Assembly: GCA_964492065.1 (NCBI GenBank)
Contig: CAZBHH010000001.1
Location: 256,351-320,350 of the forward strand
DNA length: 64,000 bases
Origin: JADKAC01 sp964492065
GTDB lineage: Bacteria; Bacteroidota; Bacteroidia; Chitinophagales; BACL12
Direction: 5' to 3'
The position numbers were made by a program, and so were the translations under genes. The first letter of the stretch is position 1. The number at the start of each line of letters is the position of its first letter. Of the stretch, positions 54,510-63,905 are shown piece after piece. The notes below the pieces were generated by a model. The model ran no database searches, was not told the origin of the DNA, and saw only the letters and a program-made list of their open reading frames with translations.

Positions 54510-55976
54510 TTATTTAAGAGTATAAGGTAAAATTGAAATACCGGAATCGTGCTTAATATAGCTTGGCAATTCCTGACCAGGCATATCGGGGAAAGCGGCA
54601 ATATTCAGCCCCTTCTTCTTTAGTTCCAAGTACTGCAAGGAGTCCGGATACCATTGATATACATTATGTTTACTCCAAAACATCGCTTCAACATCTTCAA
54701 ACGACCTGCAATTTAAAATAATGGATTCTTCCTGAATAAGTGAATCTAATTTTTGGTAAATAATGGTATTATGTCTTTTTGACGCCCTGTTTTCCGTATT
54801 AAAGAGATATGGTTTGTCGTTTACATGAAAATTATAAAGGGTAACAGGCCTGAATACGGAAACTATGGCCGAGGCAGCCAATAGTAAAAGCAGAGAGGAT
54901 AATGCCCTGCCATGAAATAGTTTAGTTGTAAAATTGTAAATAAAGTCAAATCCTTTACCAGCGATAATAAAAACAAATGGCGCAACAATAAATACATAAT
55001 TTGAACTCTTTGTTTTTACAATAAATGAAAAGAATATATAAACAATCGCAATGGCAAATAATATAGAATAAATTGCCGGTTCTGTCTTTTTTCTTTTAAA
55101 TACCTGCAGTAAAAAAATCAAAATCAAAAAAGCCACTATATAGCTGTATTGATCAGGAATGAGTCTAAAAAAATAATCCCAGTTACCTGTATGACCTTCC
55201 AAAGGCTCCGTAATATGTCTTCTATTGAAACTGTATGTGAATTTAGCCTGTATTGGAAACTTGTTTAGTATATAAATCTGCCAGGGTATGAATATTATAC
55301 ACGATATACTAAACGAAATAATCAGTTTACGGAATTCCTTTTTAAAAGCCATTTCCTTATCTGCAATCATATAGGTTAGCCAGGCGCCATAAATCAATAA
55401 TCCGGGCAGCCATTTATTCAGTACCGCAAAGCCTGCAAAACAGCCGATCAGAAAAATCCAAATATTGCGTTTGGATCTCACATACTCGAAGTAGCACCAA
55501 AAACTTAATAATATATAAAAACCGAAGGCCACATCATTGTGATCCATCCCAATTACTCCGGAACATTGTTCAATATTATAGCTTGAAAATAAAAGCAAAC
55601 ATGCAGAAAGCAGCGCTCCGTAACCCAAACCAAGAAGAAGTGCAATTCTGTATAGTAAGATGACTTCCAGCGCCCCCATTACTATACTTGGCAACCTTAA
55701 ACCGAAAGTATTAATACCAAAAATTTTCATACTTAAGGCCATTTGCCATAAAAAAAGGGGTTGCTTATGCACCCAAATATGTCCTGCAGTCCACGAGGTG
55801 GCATCGTAGGGTAAAACCGGCTCCTCACGCAAAACCGGCTTAAATGGCGCCTCAATCATATTTTTACTGACTAAGGCATGAAACCTTTCATCCCAACTAT
55901 GCAGAAACGGATCTGATAATCCAATAAATAACCGAATTGCAAAAGCTGCTGTAAATAATATGAGATATCGCTGCAT
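54510..55976 (-). CDS. GT39/ArnT-like membrane glycosyltransferase
   Basis: 488-aa polytopic protein with about 10-12 hydrophobic segments. The first loop carries WDERFHALVSKNM, an acidic pair like the catalytic Asp-Glu of PMT_2/ArnT enzymes, and HKQPLFLW, the K-P-P-L-type motif. It most likely transfers a sugar from a polyprenyl-phosphate donor to a periplasmic acceptor, but the acceptor is unknown. It is AT-rich against its repair-gene neighbours and sits with the RAYT between repeat copies 1 and 2, so it probably arrived with them. Confidence 0.82.
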   Translation of the reverse strand: MQRYLILFTAAFAIRLFIGLSDPFLHSWDERFHALVSKNMIEAPFKPVLREEPVLPYDATSWTAGHIWVHKQPLFLWQMALSMKIFGINTFGLRLPSIVMGALEVILLYRIALLLGLGYGALLSACLLLFSSYNIEQCSGVIGMDHNDVAFGFYILLSFWCYFEYVRSKRNIWIFLIGCFAGFAVLNKWLPGLLIYGAWLTYMIADKEMAFKKEFRKLIISFSISCIIFIPWQIYILNKFPIQAKFTYSFNRRHITEPLEGHTGNWDYFFRLIPDQYSYIVAFLILIFLLQVFKRKKTEPAIYSILFAIAIVYIFFSFIVKTKSSNYVFIVAPFVFIIAGKGFDFIYNFTTKLFHGRALSSLLLLLAASAIVSVFRPVTLYNFHVNDKPYLFNTENRASKRHNTIIYQKLDSLIQEESIILNCRSFEDVEAMFWSKHNVYQWYPDSLQYLELKKKGLNIAAFPDMPGQELPSYIKHDSGISILPYTLK

Positions 55977-56043
55977 TCAGAAAGATAGATTACTTGTATT
56001 GTAAATTAATTCTTTATAAATTTTTGAATATGAATATTACTAT

Positions 56044-56107
56044 TTTATTTCCAGCAGGGTTCTCACACCCATTAAAAAATAATAAACCCGTGAAACCCTG
56101 CGCCATA
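56044..56107 (-). repeat. REP-like palindrome, copy 2
   Basis: 64-bp unit (core 56054-56101, identical in the core to copy 1), placed 5 bases beyond the S24 gene's stop. The 5' side has CCAG instead of CAAG. Confidence 0.85.
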
Positions 56108-56112
56108 AAAAT

Positions 56113-56907
56113 TTACCTGTTTGGAGAAATTCCTTCCCGCTCCATCACATCCAGTCTTTGTTTCAGCATCTGCACCTGCATACTGAGGTCGGCGATGAGG
56201 CGGTCGAGGTCGTTTTTCTTCACCGGCATATAGGTGGAGAGTTTGCTTTTTACATACCATATTTCTTTCACCTCATCAATATCCACTTCAATGGGCGGGT
56301 AGGCATCGTTATCACTGAGCAACACCAGTGTATGGTCTGCATCGGCATGGCTGATTACCCGCTTCACCAGCACCTGGTCGGCGGTAACAACTACATGGAT
56401 ATATCCCTGGCGCACATCCCGGAAGTGGTTGTCGCAAAAGCGGCCGATTACGCTGTCGCCGTTTTGCAAGGTGTCGGTCATGCTGTCGCCCTCCACCTGG
56501 AAACACCGGAAGGTGCCGTTGCGGTAATCGGTGCCGGGCAGTTTAAAGGCAGGCAACTCCTTATAGTACTCCGGCTCCAGAATACGGGTGGGATACCCGG
56601 CAGCGGCTTTAGTATCCACCATGACGATATTGTCATCGCCGGCTTCATCCACCGTAACCACCACCGGGCGGTAGCCCTCAGGCCAGGCCGCAGGAATGGG
56701 CCGGCTGAGGTCTTGGTGGAGGAAATCATCGAGCGATATGTCAAATATTCTGACAATATCGAGCAGCACCTTATGGCCCGGATTGGCGAAGCCGGTTTCG
56801 TAATTCGCAATGGCGCTGCGCCCAACGTTAAGCATATCCGCCAGCTCCTGCTGGCTTATCCGGCGCTGATTGCGCAAGTGTTTCAGATTGGAGGCGAGGT
56901 AACTCAT
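56113..56907 (-). CDS. XRE-family S24 repressor (LexA/UmuD-type autoprotease)
   Basis: 264-aa regulator. The HTH-XRE domain spans about 8-62; helices include SQQELADMLNVGRSAIANYE. The S24 domain spans about 95-230, with catalytic serine S142 (VEGDSMTDTL) and lysine K182 (VLVKRV). A103-G104 in KAAAGYP is the likely self-cleavage site, as in LexA and CI. About 235-260 may be a coiled-coil tail. Its place upstream of dinB and a DnaE-type gene suggests DNA-damage control of that mutagenesis cassette. A palindromic site overlaps its promoter, suggesting autoregulation. Confidence 0.9.
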   Translation of the reverse strand: MSYLASNLKHLRNQRRISQQELADMLNVGRSAIANYETGFANPGHKVLLDIVRIFDISLDDFLHQDLSRPIPAAWPEGYRPVVVTVDEAGDDNIVMVDTKAAAGYPTRILEPEYYKELPAFKLPGTDYRNGTFRCFQVEGDSMTDTLQNGDSVIGRFCDNHFRDVRQGYIHVVVTADQVLVKRVISHADADHTLVLLSDNDAYPPIEVDIDEVKEIWYVKSKLSTYMPVKKNDLDRLIADLSMQVQMLKQRLDVMEREGISPNR

Positions 56908-56946
56908 GCTGTTGGTTTAATGCGTTTTAGAATTTGTCAATTATTA

Positions 56947-56960
56947 TGACCTACACGTCA
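56947..56960 (-). promoter_or_regulatory. Palindromic candidate operator of the S24 repressor
   Basis: TGAC-CTACAC-GTCA is a perfect 4+4 inverted repeat covering the end of the -7 element and the predicted start site. Further TGAC/GTCA half-sites lie just beyond it (56968-56971 on the plus strand). Binding here would block transcription of the repressor gene. Confidence 0.5.
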
Positions 56961-56966
56961 AAATTA
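56959..56966 (-). promoter_or_regulatory. S24 repressor promoter -7 element
   Basis: The minus strand reads TAATTTTG, an exact TAnnTTTG match; predicted start near 56952 with a leader of about 45 bases. Confidence 0.5.
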
Positions 56967-57145
56967 ATGACTTTTTCTAAAAATGCAATAGTTCAGGAAA
57001 AAAAAGTGCCGCGGCGCTCCAGGCTACAGACTCGCTCCGAAACCTGCCAAACCGCTGTTCGATGCGGGGCACACGGTTGACTCACCGGGGATTACTGATT
57101 TTCTGAGAACTCCAAAAGCGTTATCTACGGGCTCCTGGCTTAATA
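56967..57145. other. Gene-free stretch upstream of S24 gene
   Basis: This is the part of the 361-bp gap (56908-57268) between the S24 promoter and repeat copy 3. Positions about 57008-57110 are clearly more GC-rich than the rest, with no frame of useful length, no tRNA-like fold and no match to other parts of the window that I could see. It may be decayed sequence. Confidence 0.4.
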
Positions 57146-57209
57146 TTTATCTCAAGCAGGGTTCTCACACCAATTAAAAAATAATAAACCCGTGAAACCC
57201 TGCGTCATA
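57146..57209 (-). repeat. REP-like palindrome, copy 3
   Basis: 64-bp unit (core 57156-57203) with small changes: ATCTCAAG on the left, ACCAATT in the loop and GTCATA on the right. It continues directly into a fragment of the S24 3' end. Confidence 0.85.
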
Positions 57210-57239
57210 AAAATTTACCTGTTTGGAGAAATTTCTTCC
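57204..57239 (-). pseudogene. Fragment of S24 repressor 3' end (with copy 3)
   Basis: 36 bases match 56102-56137 with two differences. They contain the equivalent of the S24 stop codon (57215-57217) and the final residues ISPNR, then the match breaks. It is not a functional gene. Confidence 0.75.
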
Positions 57240-57268
57240 AAAGAGAGAAACTTGGGTTAGTTATTCCC

Positions 57269-60200
57269 TCACTCCACCATAACATTCTCCGCATGCAACA
57301 ACATATCTTCCTGATAGCACTGCAATAAATAAATACCAGTACTAAAATCATTGAGTACGACCTTTTGAATTATTCCTGCTTGTAACTCCAGTTCTAAAAT
57401 TTTATTACCAATTAAATTATAAATAATAATGCAAACCGGAATTTGTGTTTCGGTAATTACAGTTAAGTCAATAAATAATGCATTGTCGGTTGGGTTGGGA
57501 AAAACTTTTATTGCAGATGTAATTTCAGTATTTGCATAGCGCATTTCTTCCGCTGTTTCTACATCAAATATTTCCGGTATATCTGTTTTTTGCAGGTGTT
57601 GTAAAATATTTTCTGCAGCAATTCCTGCTGCGCTTTGTTTGCCCGCAATTGAAGTGATCATCTCCAATTCTTTTTCGGTTAAACTTTCTATTGATCTTCC
57701 GCTTTCCAGCATTTCGATATAAACACTATAAAGCATTTTATAATTATCTGTTTCAACATTTACATTATTTATGGATTTAAGAACGGACTGGGCACTTTCC
57801 AGATCATTTTGCCCTATATAAATATCCACCAGATATTCTTTTGCCCAAAATTCTTCCAGATTTTGAAGTAGAAGAATTGCCGAATCTGTTTCAGATGTCT
57901 GCTGATAAGTTTCTACCAATTGTTGTATGAGATATTCATTTTGCAATTGTAAATATTCAAGTTCATCCAAGTCTGTTGCTTCACTTTCTAAAGCCATTGC
58001 GTTTTCCATACTTTCTATTTCCGAACTATTGGAATTTATTTCTCCTAACAAATAGGATGATGATTCCGTGCCCCCTGTTAATGTGGAAGGGCAGGCCTCG
58101 CCCAGCGAGGCGCTGCTGTAGCTGCAACTGTTTAATGTTACCTTGGTTGTGGTATAACATAGCGGAGCCCTGTCGGTATGATGTTTATACACAAAAGGAT
58201 CGGCGTCCGATAATACTTTGATATGCTGCTCCAAACTGCCTGTGCAGGTATTGTTAAATATATTACCCGCCGGCGCTTTTGCTCTGTCCACAGCCGGGTA
58301 AGCAGCGCTCAGGCATTTGCCCTGGTCGGCAAGGGTTCCGCTGGTAAGGTAGATAGCGTATTTCTCCATCACATTATTAAATGTATTGCATTTAATCTGC
58401 AATTTAGTATTGGTACTTTGGCAACGAATGCCCGCTTCGAGGTCTTCAAAAGTATTCCTATATATTTCAGTGGCTTTGGTGGAATTGTTATTTACATATA
58501 TACCGGCCATTAATGGTGAAACACTATCCAGAACTGCTGTTGCGGATTTTGTAAATACATTTCCTTCAACATGATAATCCTGGCAGTCTTCCAGGTACAA
58601 ACCGTATTGATGAATAACGGTATCATCGGCAATTTCAAATGTATTTTCCAATACTTCACCATAGCGCACATTACTTAAAAGTATACCCCTGTCGTTATTG
58701 GTAAATAAGTTATTTGAAATAGTAACAGGCGAAGTGCCGGGGGTGGTGTTAGCCACTTCTATGGCACGATAGTATCCCGTAAAAGTAGAAATATCATAAT
58801 TGCCGCATGGGTTAAAAATATCAAGGCAATTTCCTTTGTCAACAGTAAAATACGCATCCGTGGCGTATATGGCTGTACCCCTGATTGTATGATCTGTATG
58901 GGATAGTTCATTTACAAAATCGCAACCAAGAATATGAATATCTCTAATGCCATAAAAATATACCTGATGTTGAGGCAGTGTTTCTAAAAAATATTCATTA
59001 TTGGTTACAAACGAGCAATCTTTAAAGTATGAAATATTGGTACTGTTGTATGGTTGAAAATGAACAGATTTTGTATTGTTTACAAACTCCGCCTGATCAG
59101 CTATTATAATACCGCCACGATAATTCACATTTTCACCACCCGGTGTTGTTTTAAAAGCATAAATGCCATAGGTGCTGTTCTCAATTTTGCTGCCGGGCTT
59201 TAAATATACCACCCCCTGATCATCGGGGGCAGCCGGGTATGTGCCGCTTGTTACCGGCACAGGCCCGGCCGGGTGGGTTTTACTCGTGTTTCCCCATACT
59301 TCAATACCCATCCACGCATCGCAGTGATTGGTAATTGTGGCATTGTCTAAAATTAAAGCTGCCCCTCTTTCCACGATAATGATATGATCTTTGGGCATGC
59401 GTATTTCGCAGTTTTGAATGGTGAGAGTGGCGCCGGGTTTTACGATAATATCCCGTTGCGCATCCCGGCTATAATTCCATGTTACATCTGAAGTAATTTC
59501 TATCGGCTGAGCGCCCGGGCGGCTGTAGTGGGCGCCTGTGGGCAGGGGGGTTTCCCAGATGCCGAAACCAAATACCGCTGCCCGCAGATGCATTGTGCAG
59601 TAGTTAATTTCCAAATCGCTGATGGAGCAGTAGGGCATATTTTCATTAAAACATTCCCAACGATTTTCTGATACATTCCAGATATATACTCCTACCTCTG
59701 TTCCTGCGAAAATAATGTCGTTACTGCCTTCCCAATAGCACAAGCTCAGCACAGGATAATTTGGCAACCCATCAGAGCGATTTGACCAGGTAGCACCCGC
59801 ATCAGTAGAATAATATACTCTTCCCTTTTTTGCATTGTGATTATCGTCCAGGCATTCATCGAGTATCCTGTTTTCACCTCCAAGAGCATTTGCTCCAAAT
59901 GAAACCCATATTTGCCAGGGTTCTTTACTGTCTATTACCATATCTGTAATAAAACTTTCATTAATCTGATTGTATGTGCCGCTGCCTGCAATTTCATCAA
60001 CCACAGGAGTAATATCTGTTGCAAAATAATCATCATCTGGTCCTGGATTATCTTTAAAAACTGCCCTAACAATTTTTATATTATCATATTCAGCAGTGCC
60101 ATCTCTAGTATATACATATCCCCCTTTAGTATGCTGCGTAGCATAGTAAATTGTAGTTTGCCCATTGGCCGGATAATTATCTGCTTTTTTATATGCAGTA

Positions 60201-62110
60201 ATTGGTGTATATGAAATTACATTTTCATTTGCCAATTCAGACCCGGTATCTAAATACTTTAAAGTTGCGAATGTTTTACTTAATGGCTGCCAATCAGAAG
60301 AGGTATTATGCGGATCATCCACACAGAAAATGTCAGATGTTCCTGTCCAAAATTGAGAACCGGTTAAATCAAATTCGTAACTGGCAGGCTTGTATGCATA
60401 ATTATGCTGTAGGCAGTTTTCAGGACATACTTCGCAATCTGTACAGGTACTCTGCCTGGATTTAGGAACGGATTTGGTGGCAGGAACTAATGGAATAAGT
60501 TCTGAACTATATAAATCAATTATATACATTTTTGAAGGATCCCTGGCTCCATTACTGTTGCCATTATAAACCGCCTTTCGTGAAAGACCTGTAGGATCAT
60601 ATACATTTGTTATTGCGCCGTCATATCCGTCCTGATACACTATTTGCTGAAACTCTGGTTGGGCGGCACCGGGCTTGGTATTATATATAAAATTATTACC
60701 ATCAGGACTGGATTGTAATATTTCATACGCTTCAAATTCTGAATTTGAAAAGCCGTTACATTCTGTGATTGTTAAGCCATAACCATTTAAATTCTGCCAT
60801 ATATCATCATTTAAGCCTGAGGTCATACTATAAAAGTCATCGCACATGCTTACCCCTCCATCGGTGGCGATATAAATTTTATCGATTGACCCATATATAT
60901 CTTCTATTATATAAGTATCCCTTATATCCGTATGTGTATTACCCCACGGATTTGAAGAGCCATTATTAGCTGAAATTTGGGTTAAAGATATATCAGAACT
61001 GTCAGAAACGGGCAAAGTACCTTTATATAATGCACTTGTATTGTCGGCGATAATAAATGAATTGCTTCCATCATTTAATACATACAATTGATGAAAGGTA
61101 CCAAGGGGGTCATTTGTAATATCAATTGTTCGGTTTAATACCGGATAAGCAGATCCGCCGGGAACCGGTAGGGAATATTCATATATTCTTACATATTTTT
61201 CAAAAGTAAAGGTGCCTGATCTTAATACCTGAAAGGTTGCTAAAATATAAGCATCGCCTGCGTGGGCAATAGAGGCTGTGGTATTCATAACATATGTATC
61301 TCCGGTTGCCAAAGTAAAGAGGCCTGTATAAGGAGTTGGTATCTGATACCAGGTAGGATCCGGATCGTCTGCATTTTCAGTAAATAATACATCGCCTTCG
61401 ATTCCATTATGTGAGGTAACTATTGCCCTGGTATTATCATCTGGGGCAAATACAATTTCATTTACGGTATGTTTTGGATTCGGTGTACCATCTTCATCCA
61501 ACGTTACTGGTGGATCGTAGTATGTACCGTACCACCAATCTTCATTTAACATATCCCATTTAAAAAGATTTTGACCATTAGCAATCCATAATTCATCTGT
61601 TTCCGGCCGAACAAACATTTGCCTGAATCCTAATTTTTTTACAGGCCCTGCTTGAAGGAAATCATATTTATCAGTTGTATAATCCGGATAACTAAGTGGT
61701 TCCAGCCATACATCATCATCTGCATTATAATATAGAAACCCCAAATTCATAATATTTAATTTGGAGAAATGCATAGTAGATAGGAAAATTTTCATAACCG
61801 ATCCGTAATATTTGGATTTAATATCCCAAACACCCAATGCAGGGAAATCATCACTTATTACATTGTGCCAGTTATCGCCCCCATCCGTTGTTTCCCACAA
61901 ACCACTGGCTCCTGTACCAACATAGATGTGATTGGTATTTGCCGGGTCAGCCCACACGGCATATACCCGACCCATGTTACTTTTTTCGTATTCAAAAGGT
62001 CCGATACAATTCCAATCAGAATTAAGAAAGGAAGTATTACAGGATACGGTTTGTGATTTTATTGAAGATAAGATCCATAAAGAAGCAATAAACAGGTAAT
62101 ATATTTTCAT
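57269..62110 (-). CDS. Large T9SS-secreted protein with Asp-box and beta-helix regions
   Basis: 1613-aa exported protein with a signal peptide (about 1-19). The N-terminal 850 residues hold sortilin/VPS10-like or sialidase-like propeller repeats with Asp-box motifs (TTDGGDNWHN, STDAGATWSNRSDGLP) and HIYVGTGASGLWET. About 880-1380 is a right-handed beta-helix (ISNNLFTNNDRGILLSN, IYRNTFEDLEAGIRC). The C-terminal 80 residues are a T9SS sorting tail (VFPNPTDNALFIDLTV, DFSTGIYLLQC). Probably a surface-attached or released protein that binds glycan; the ligand is unknown. AT-rich; transcribed 5 bases after the upstream T9SS gene. Confidence 0.85.
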   Translation of the reverse strand: MKIYYLFIASLWILSSIKSQTVSCNTSFLNSDWNCIGPFEYEKSNMGRVYAVWADPANTNHIYVGTGASGLWETTDGGDNWHNVISDDFPALGVWDIKSKYYGSVMKIFLSTMHFSKLNIMNLGFLYYNADDDVWLEPLSYPDYTTDKYDFLQAGPVKKLGFRQMFVRPETDELWIANGQNLFKWDMLNEDWWYGTYYDPPVTLDEDGTPNPKHTVNEIVFAPDDNTRAIVTSHNGIEGDVLFTENADDPDPTWYQIPTPYTGLFTLATGDTYVMNTTASIAHAGDAYILATFQVLRSGTFTFEKYVRIYEYSLPVPGGSAYPVLNRTIDITNDPLGTFHQLYVLNDGSNSFIIADNTSALYKGTLPVSDSSDISLTQISANNGSSNPWGNTHTDIRDTYIIEDIYGSIDKIYIATDGGVSMCDDFYSMTSGLNDDIWQNLNGYGLTITECNGFSNSEFEAYEILQSSPDGNNFIYNTKPGAAQPEFQQIVYQDGYDGAITNVYDPTGLSRKAVYNGNSNGARDPSKMYIIDLYSSELIPLVPATKSVPKSRQSTCTDCEVCPENCLQHNYAYKPASYEFDLTGSQFWTGTSDIFCVDDPHNTSSDWQPLSKTFATLKYLDTGSELANENVISYTPITAYKKADNYPANGQTTIYYATQHTKGGYVYTRDGTAEYDNIKIVRAVFKDNPGPDDDYFATDITPVVDEIAGSGTYNQINESFITDMVIDSKEPWQIWVSFGANALGGENRILDECLDDNHNAKKGRVYYSTDAGATWSNRSDGLPNYPVLSLCYWEGSNDIIFAGTEVGVYIWNVSENRWECFNENMPYCSISDLEINYCTMHLRAAVFGFGIWETPLPTGAHYSRPGAQPIEITSDVTWNYSRDAQRDIIVKPGATLTIQNCEIRMPKDHIIIVERGAALILDNATITNHCDAWMGIEVWGNTSKTHPAGPVPVTSGTYPAAPDDQGVVYLKPGSKIENSTYGIYAFKTTPGGENVNYRGGIIIADQAEFVNNTKSVHFQPYNSTNISYFKDCSFVTNNEYFLETLPQHQVYFYGIRDIHILGCDFVNELSHTDHTIRGTAIYATDAYFTVDKGNCLDIFNPCGNYDISTFTGYYRAIEVANTTPGTSPVTISNNLFTNNDRGILLSNVRYGEVLENTFEIADDTVIHQYGLYLEDCQDYHVEGNVFTKSATAVLDSVSPLMAGIYVNNNSTKATEIYRNTFEDLEAGIRCQSTNTKLQIKCNTFNNVMEKYAIYLTSGTLADQGKCLSAAYPAVDRAKAPAGNIFNNTCTGSLEQHIKVLSDADPFVYKHHTDRAPLCYTTTKVTLNSCSYSSASLGEACPSTLTGGTESSSYLLGEINSNSSEIESMENAMALESEATDLDELEYLQLQNEYLIQQLVETYQQTSETDSAILLLQNLEEFWAKEYLVDIYIGQNDLESAQSVLKSINNVNVETDNYKMLYSVYIEMLESGRSIESLTEKELEMITSIAGKQSAAGIAAENILQHLQKTDIPEIFDVETAEEMRYANTEITSAIKVFPNPTDNALFIDLTVITETQIPVCIIIYNLIGNKILELELQAGIIQKVVLNDFSTGIYLLQCYQEDMLLHAENVMVE

Positions 62111-62115
62111 ATACT

Positions 62116-63774
62116 TTAAGGTTTATTAATTACCAGTTTAGAAGAATGTAGCGGTATCTTATTTTCGCTGTAAATATTAATGTGGTAAATACCTGCAATT
62201 ATATTTTGAATATCCAGCGTAATAAGTGAAGAATATGTTGATGTAAATTGAAATACTACCTGACCTTCCATTGTAATTATTTCGATTGAAAGCTGCTTAT
62301 AGGGTTGCATTTCAGATTCTATATATAAAGTATTTTGCCCGGGGTTTGGATAAATCCGGAACAGTTCAGAATCCGGTTGACTATCCTCAATATTCACCGT
62401 AGTTAAATCAAATGCAACTAACCATGCATCGGTAAAACCAAAACCGGTAGCTCCGCTCGGATGGCCACATTCAATATCATGATCAGGAACCATATCAGTA
62501 GTGCTTTTTACAAATGCATACAGCATGTTATTGTTATAAATTAGTTTTCCATCGAAGGATGAACAGCCCAAATCGCCACACGGGTCACTGCCGCCAAAAT
62601 TGCGGCTCCACATTAAATTAAAATTGCTGTCGGTAGCCATCAGCCAATAGTCAAATTCTTCGCCCCCGTTATAGTTACCGGGAAGGTCATAATCCTTCGA
62701 CAAGCTAAATCCTAAAAAATAATAGTTTCCATTTTCATCTCTCGTAAATCTTCGCAACGCATCAAAATCGCTGCCGCCCCAGCTTATAATATTCTGAAGC
62801 TGAAGGGTTGCCGTATCAATAAAACCAACTGCTCCTTCTTCCAATGCATGGCCTTCTTGACCGGGAAAAAGAGGCGATTCCGCATAACTTTTCCCTATAG
62901 GATTTATATAATGAGTAATTTGGGTAGTGCTTCCATCGTTAGTTGTTAAATCATAAGGATCAAAGAAACTTTCTTTACTAATTTCTCCCGTACTATCCAT
63001 CTGAATTGTCCATCGCTTAGGGCCGGGTATGCCGCTTTCAGCCAGATCATAATCGTCAGAAAGGGAAACTAGACTAATGATATATTGCCCTTTGCTGATT
63101 TCCACGGGATCACCTATCGGTCCATCATGATTACTACCCCCAAGATTTTTTAGCCATAGCAAATTGCCAACGCTGTCTGTTTTAAATATGATCGCATCGG
63201 TAGTTCCCATGCCGCCATCATAATGAAAAGGTATATCTCCCCCGCTTGTTAATCCTGTTGCTGTACATAAAAAGCCTTTATCGGAAGTTTCTATAGCTTT
63301 ATAAATTCCTTCACTGCCGGGGCTGCCATGCAATTGCTGCCAGAGTATATTGCCAGATTGATCAATTTCCGCCAACATAAAATCGCCGTCGCCACCTTCA
63401 TAACCAAGGCAATCCTCTCCTCCACTACTGCCTACTAACATATAGTTGCCATTAGATAATTGAAGCAGCCTATATATAGCATAGAAACATGTATCTGAAA
63501 GATAAAACTTTTGCCATTCAATATTGAAAACAGAATCAAATTTTATAATCCATGCAGAGTAGGGTTCATCCCCGGTAATATCACCATCTGTTGAATGACT
63601 TGAAAGAGCCGCTAAATAGCCGCCATCACTAGTTTTAATTGCATCTCTGAAGTAATCATGGTTACTCCCTCCATAACACCTCTGCCATGCAATTTCCGGC
63701 CCGGGGTTTACCTGTGCGGTAATATGCAACGATATAATTAAAAGGAGTATAAGACAGGAAGACTTCAATTGCAT
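62116..63774 (-). CDS. T9SS-secreted repeat protein
   Basis: 552-aa exported protein with a signal peptide cleaved after HITAQ. At least four repeats of the pattern WQRCYGGSNHDYF...TSDGGYLAAL follow (other copies: WQQLHGSPGSEG, WLKNLGGSNHDG, WSRNFGGSDPCG), probably propeller blades. A T9SS sorting tail (FRIYPNPGQNTLYIES, IIAGIYHINIYSENK) ends the protein. Function unknown; surface or secreted. It is the first gene of a pair with the 1613-aa protein. Confidence 0.85.
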   Translation of the reverse strand: MQLKSSCLILLLIISLHITAQVNPGPEIAWQRCYGGSNHDYFRDAIKTSDGGYLAALSSHSTDGDITGDEPYSAWIIKFDSVFNIEWQKFYLSDTCFYAIYRLLQLSNGNYMLVGSSGGEDCLGYEGGDGDFMLAEIDQSGNILWQQLHGSPGSEGIYKAIETSDKGFLCTATGLTSGGDIPFHYDGGMGTTDAIIFKTDSVGNLLWLKNLGGSNHDGPIGDPVEISKGQYIISLVSLSDDYDLAESGIPGPKRWTIQMDSTGEISKESFFDPYDLTTNDGSTTQITHYINPIGKSYAESPLFPGQEGHALEEGAVGFIDTATLQLQNIISWGGSDFDALRRFTRDENGNYYFLGFSLSKDYDLPGNYNGGEEFDYWLMATDSNFNLMWSRNFGGSDPCGDLGCSSFDGKLIYNNNMLYAFVKSTTDMVPDHDIECGHPSGATGFGFTDAWLVAFDLTTVNIEDSQPDSELFRIYPNPGQNTLYIESEMQPYKQLSIEIITMEGQVVFQFTSTYSSLITLDIQNIIAGIYHINIYSENKIPLHSSKLVINKP

Positions 63775-63797
63775 GGTGTAATAATTTTAGTGTAAGT

Positions 63798-63805
63798 TAA
63801 AGATA
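63798..63805 (-). promoter_or_regulatory. -7 element of the T9SS gene pair
   Basis: The minus strand reads TATCTTTA, one base from TAnnTTTG; predicted start near 63791, 17 bases before the ATG at 63774. Confidence 0.35.
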
Positions 63806-63842
63806 ATTGTTAAAAGAAAATCAAGTTTCATCCTGAATCTTT

Positions 63843-63905
63843 TTTATTTCCAGCAGGGTTCTCACACCAATAAAAAACAATAAACCCGTGAAACCCTGCG
63901 CCATT
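63843..63905 (-). repeat. REP-like palindrome, copy 4
   Basis: 63-bp unit (core 63853-63899) with the CCAG left variant, one base shorter in the loop. It is head-to-tail with copy 5 (14 bases between cores). Confidence 0.85.
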
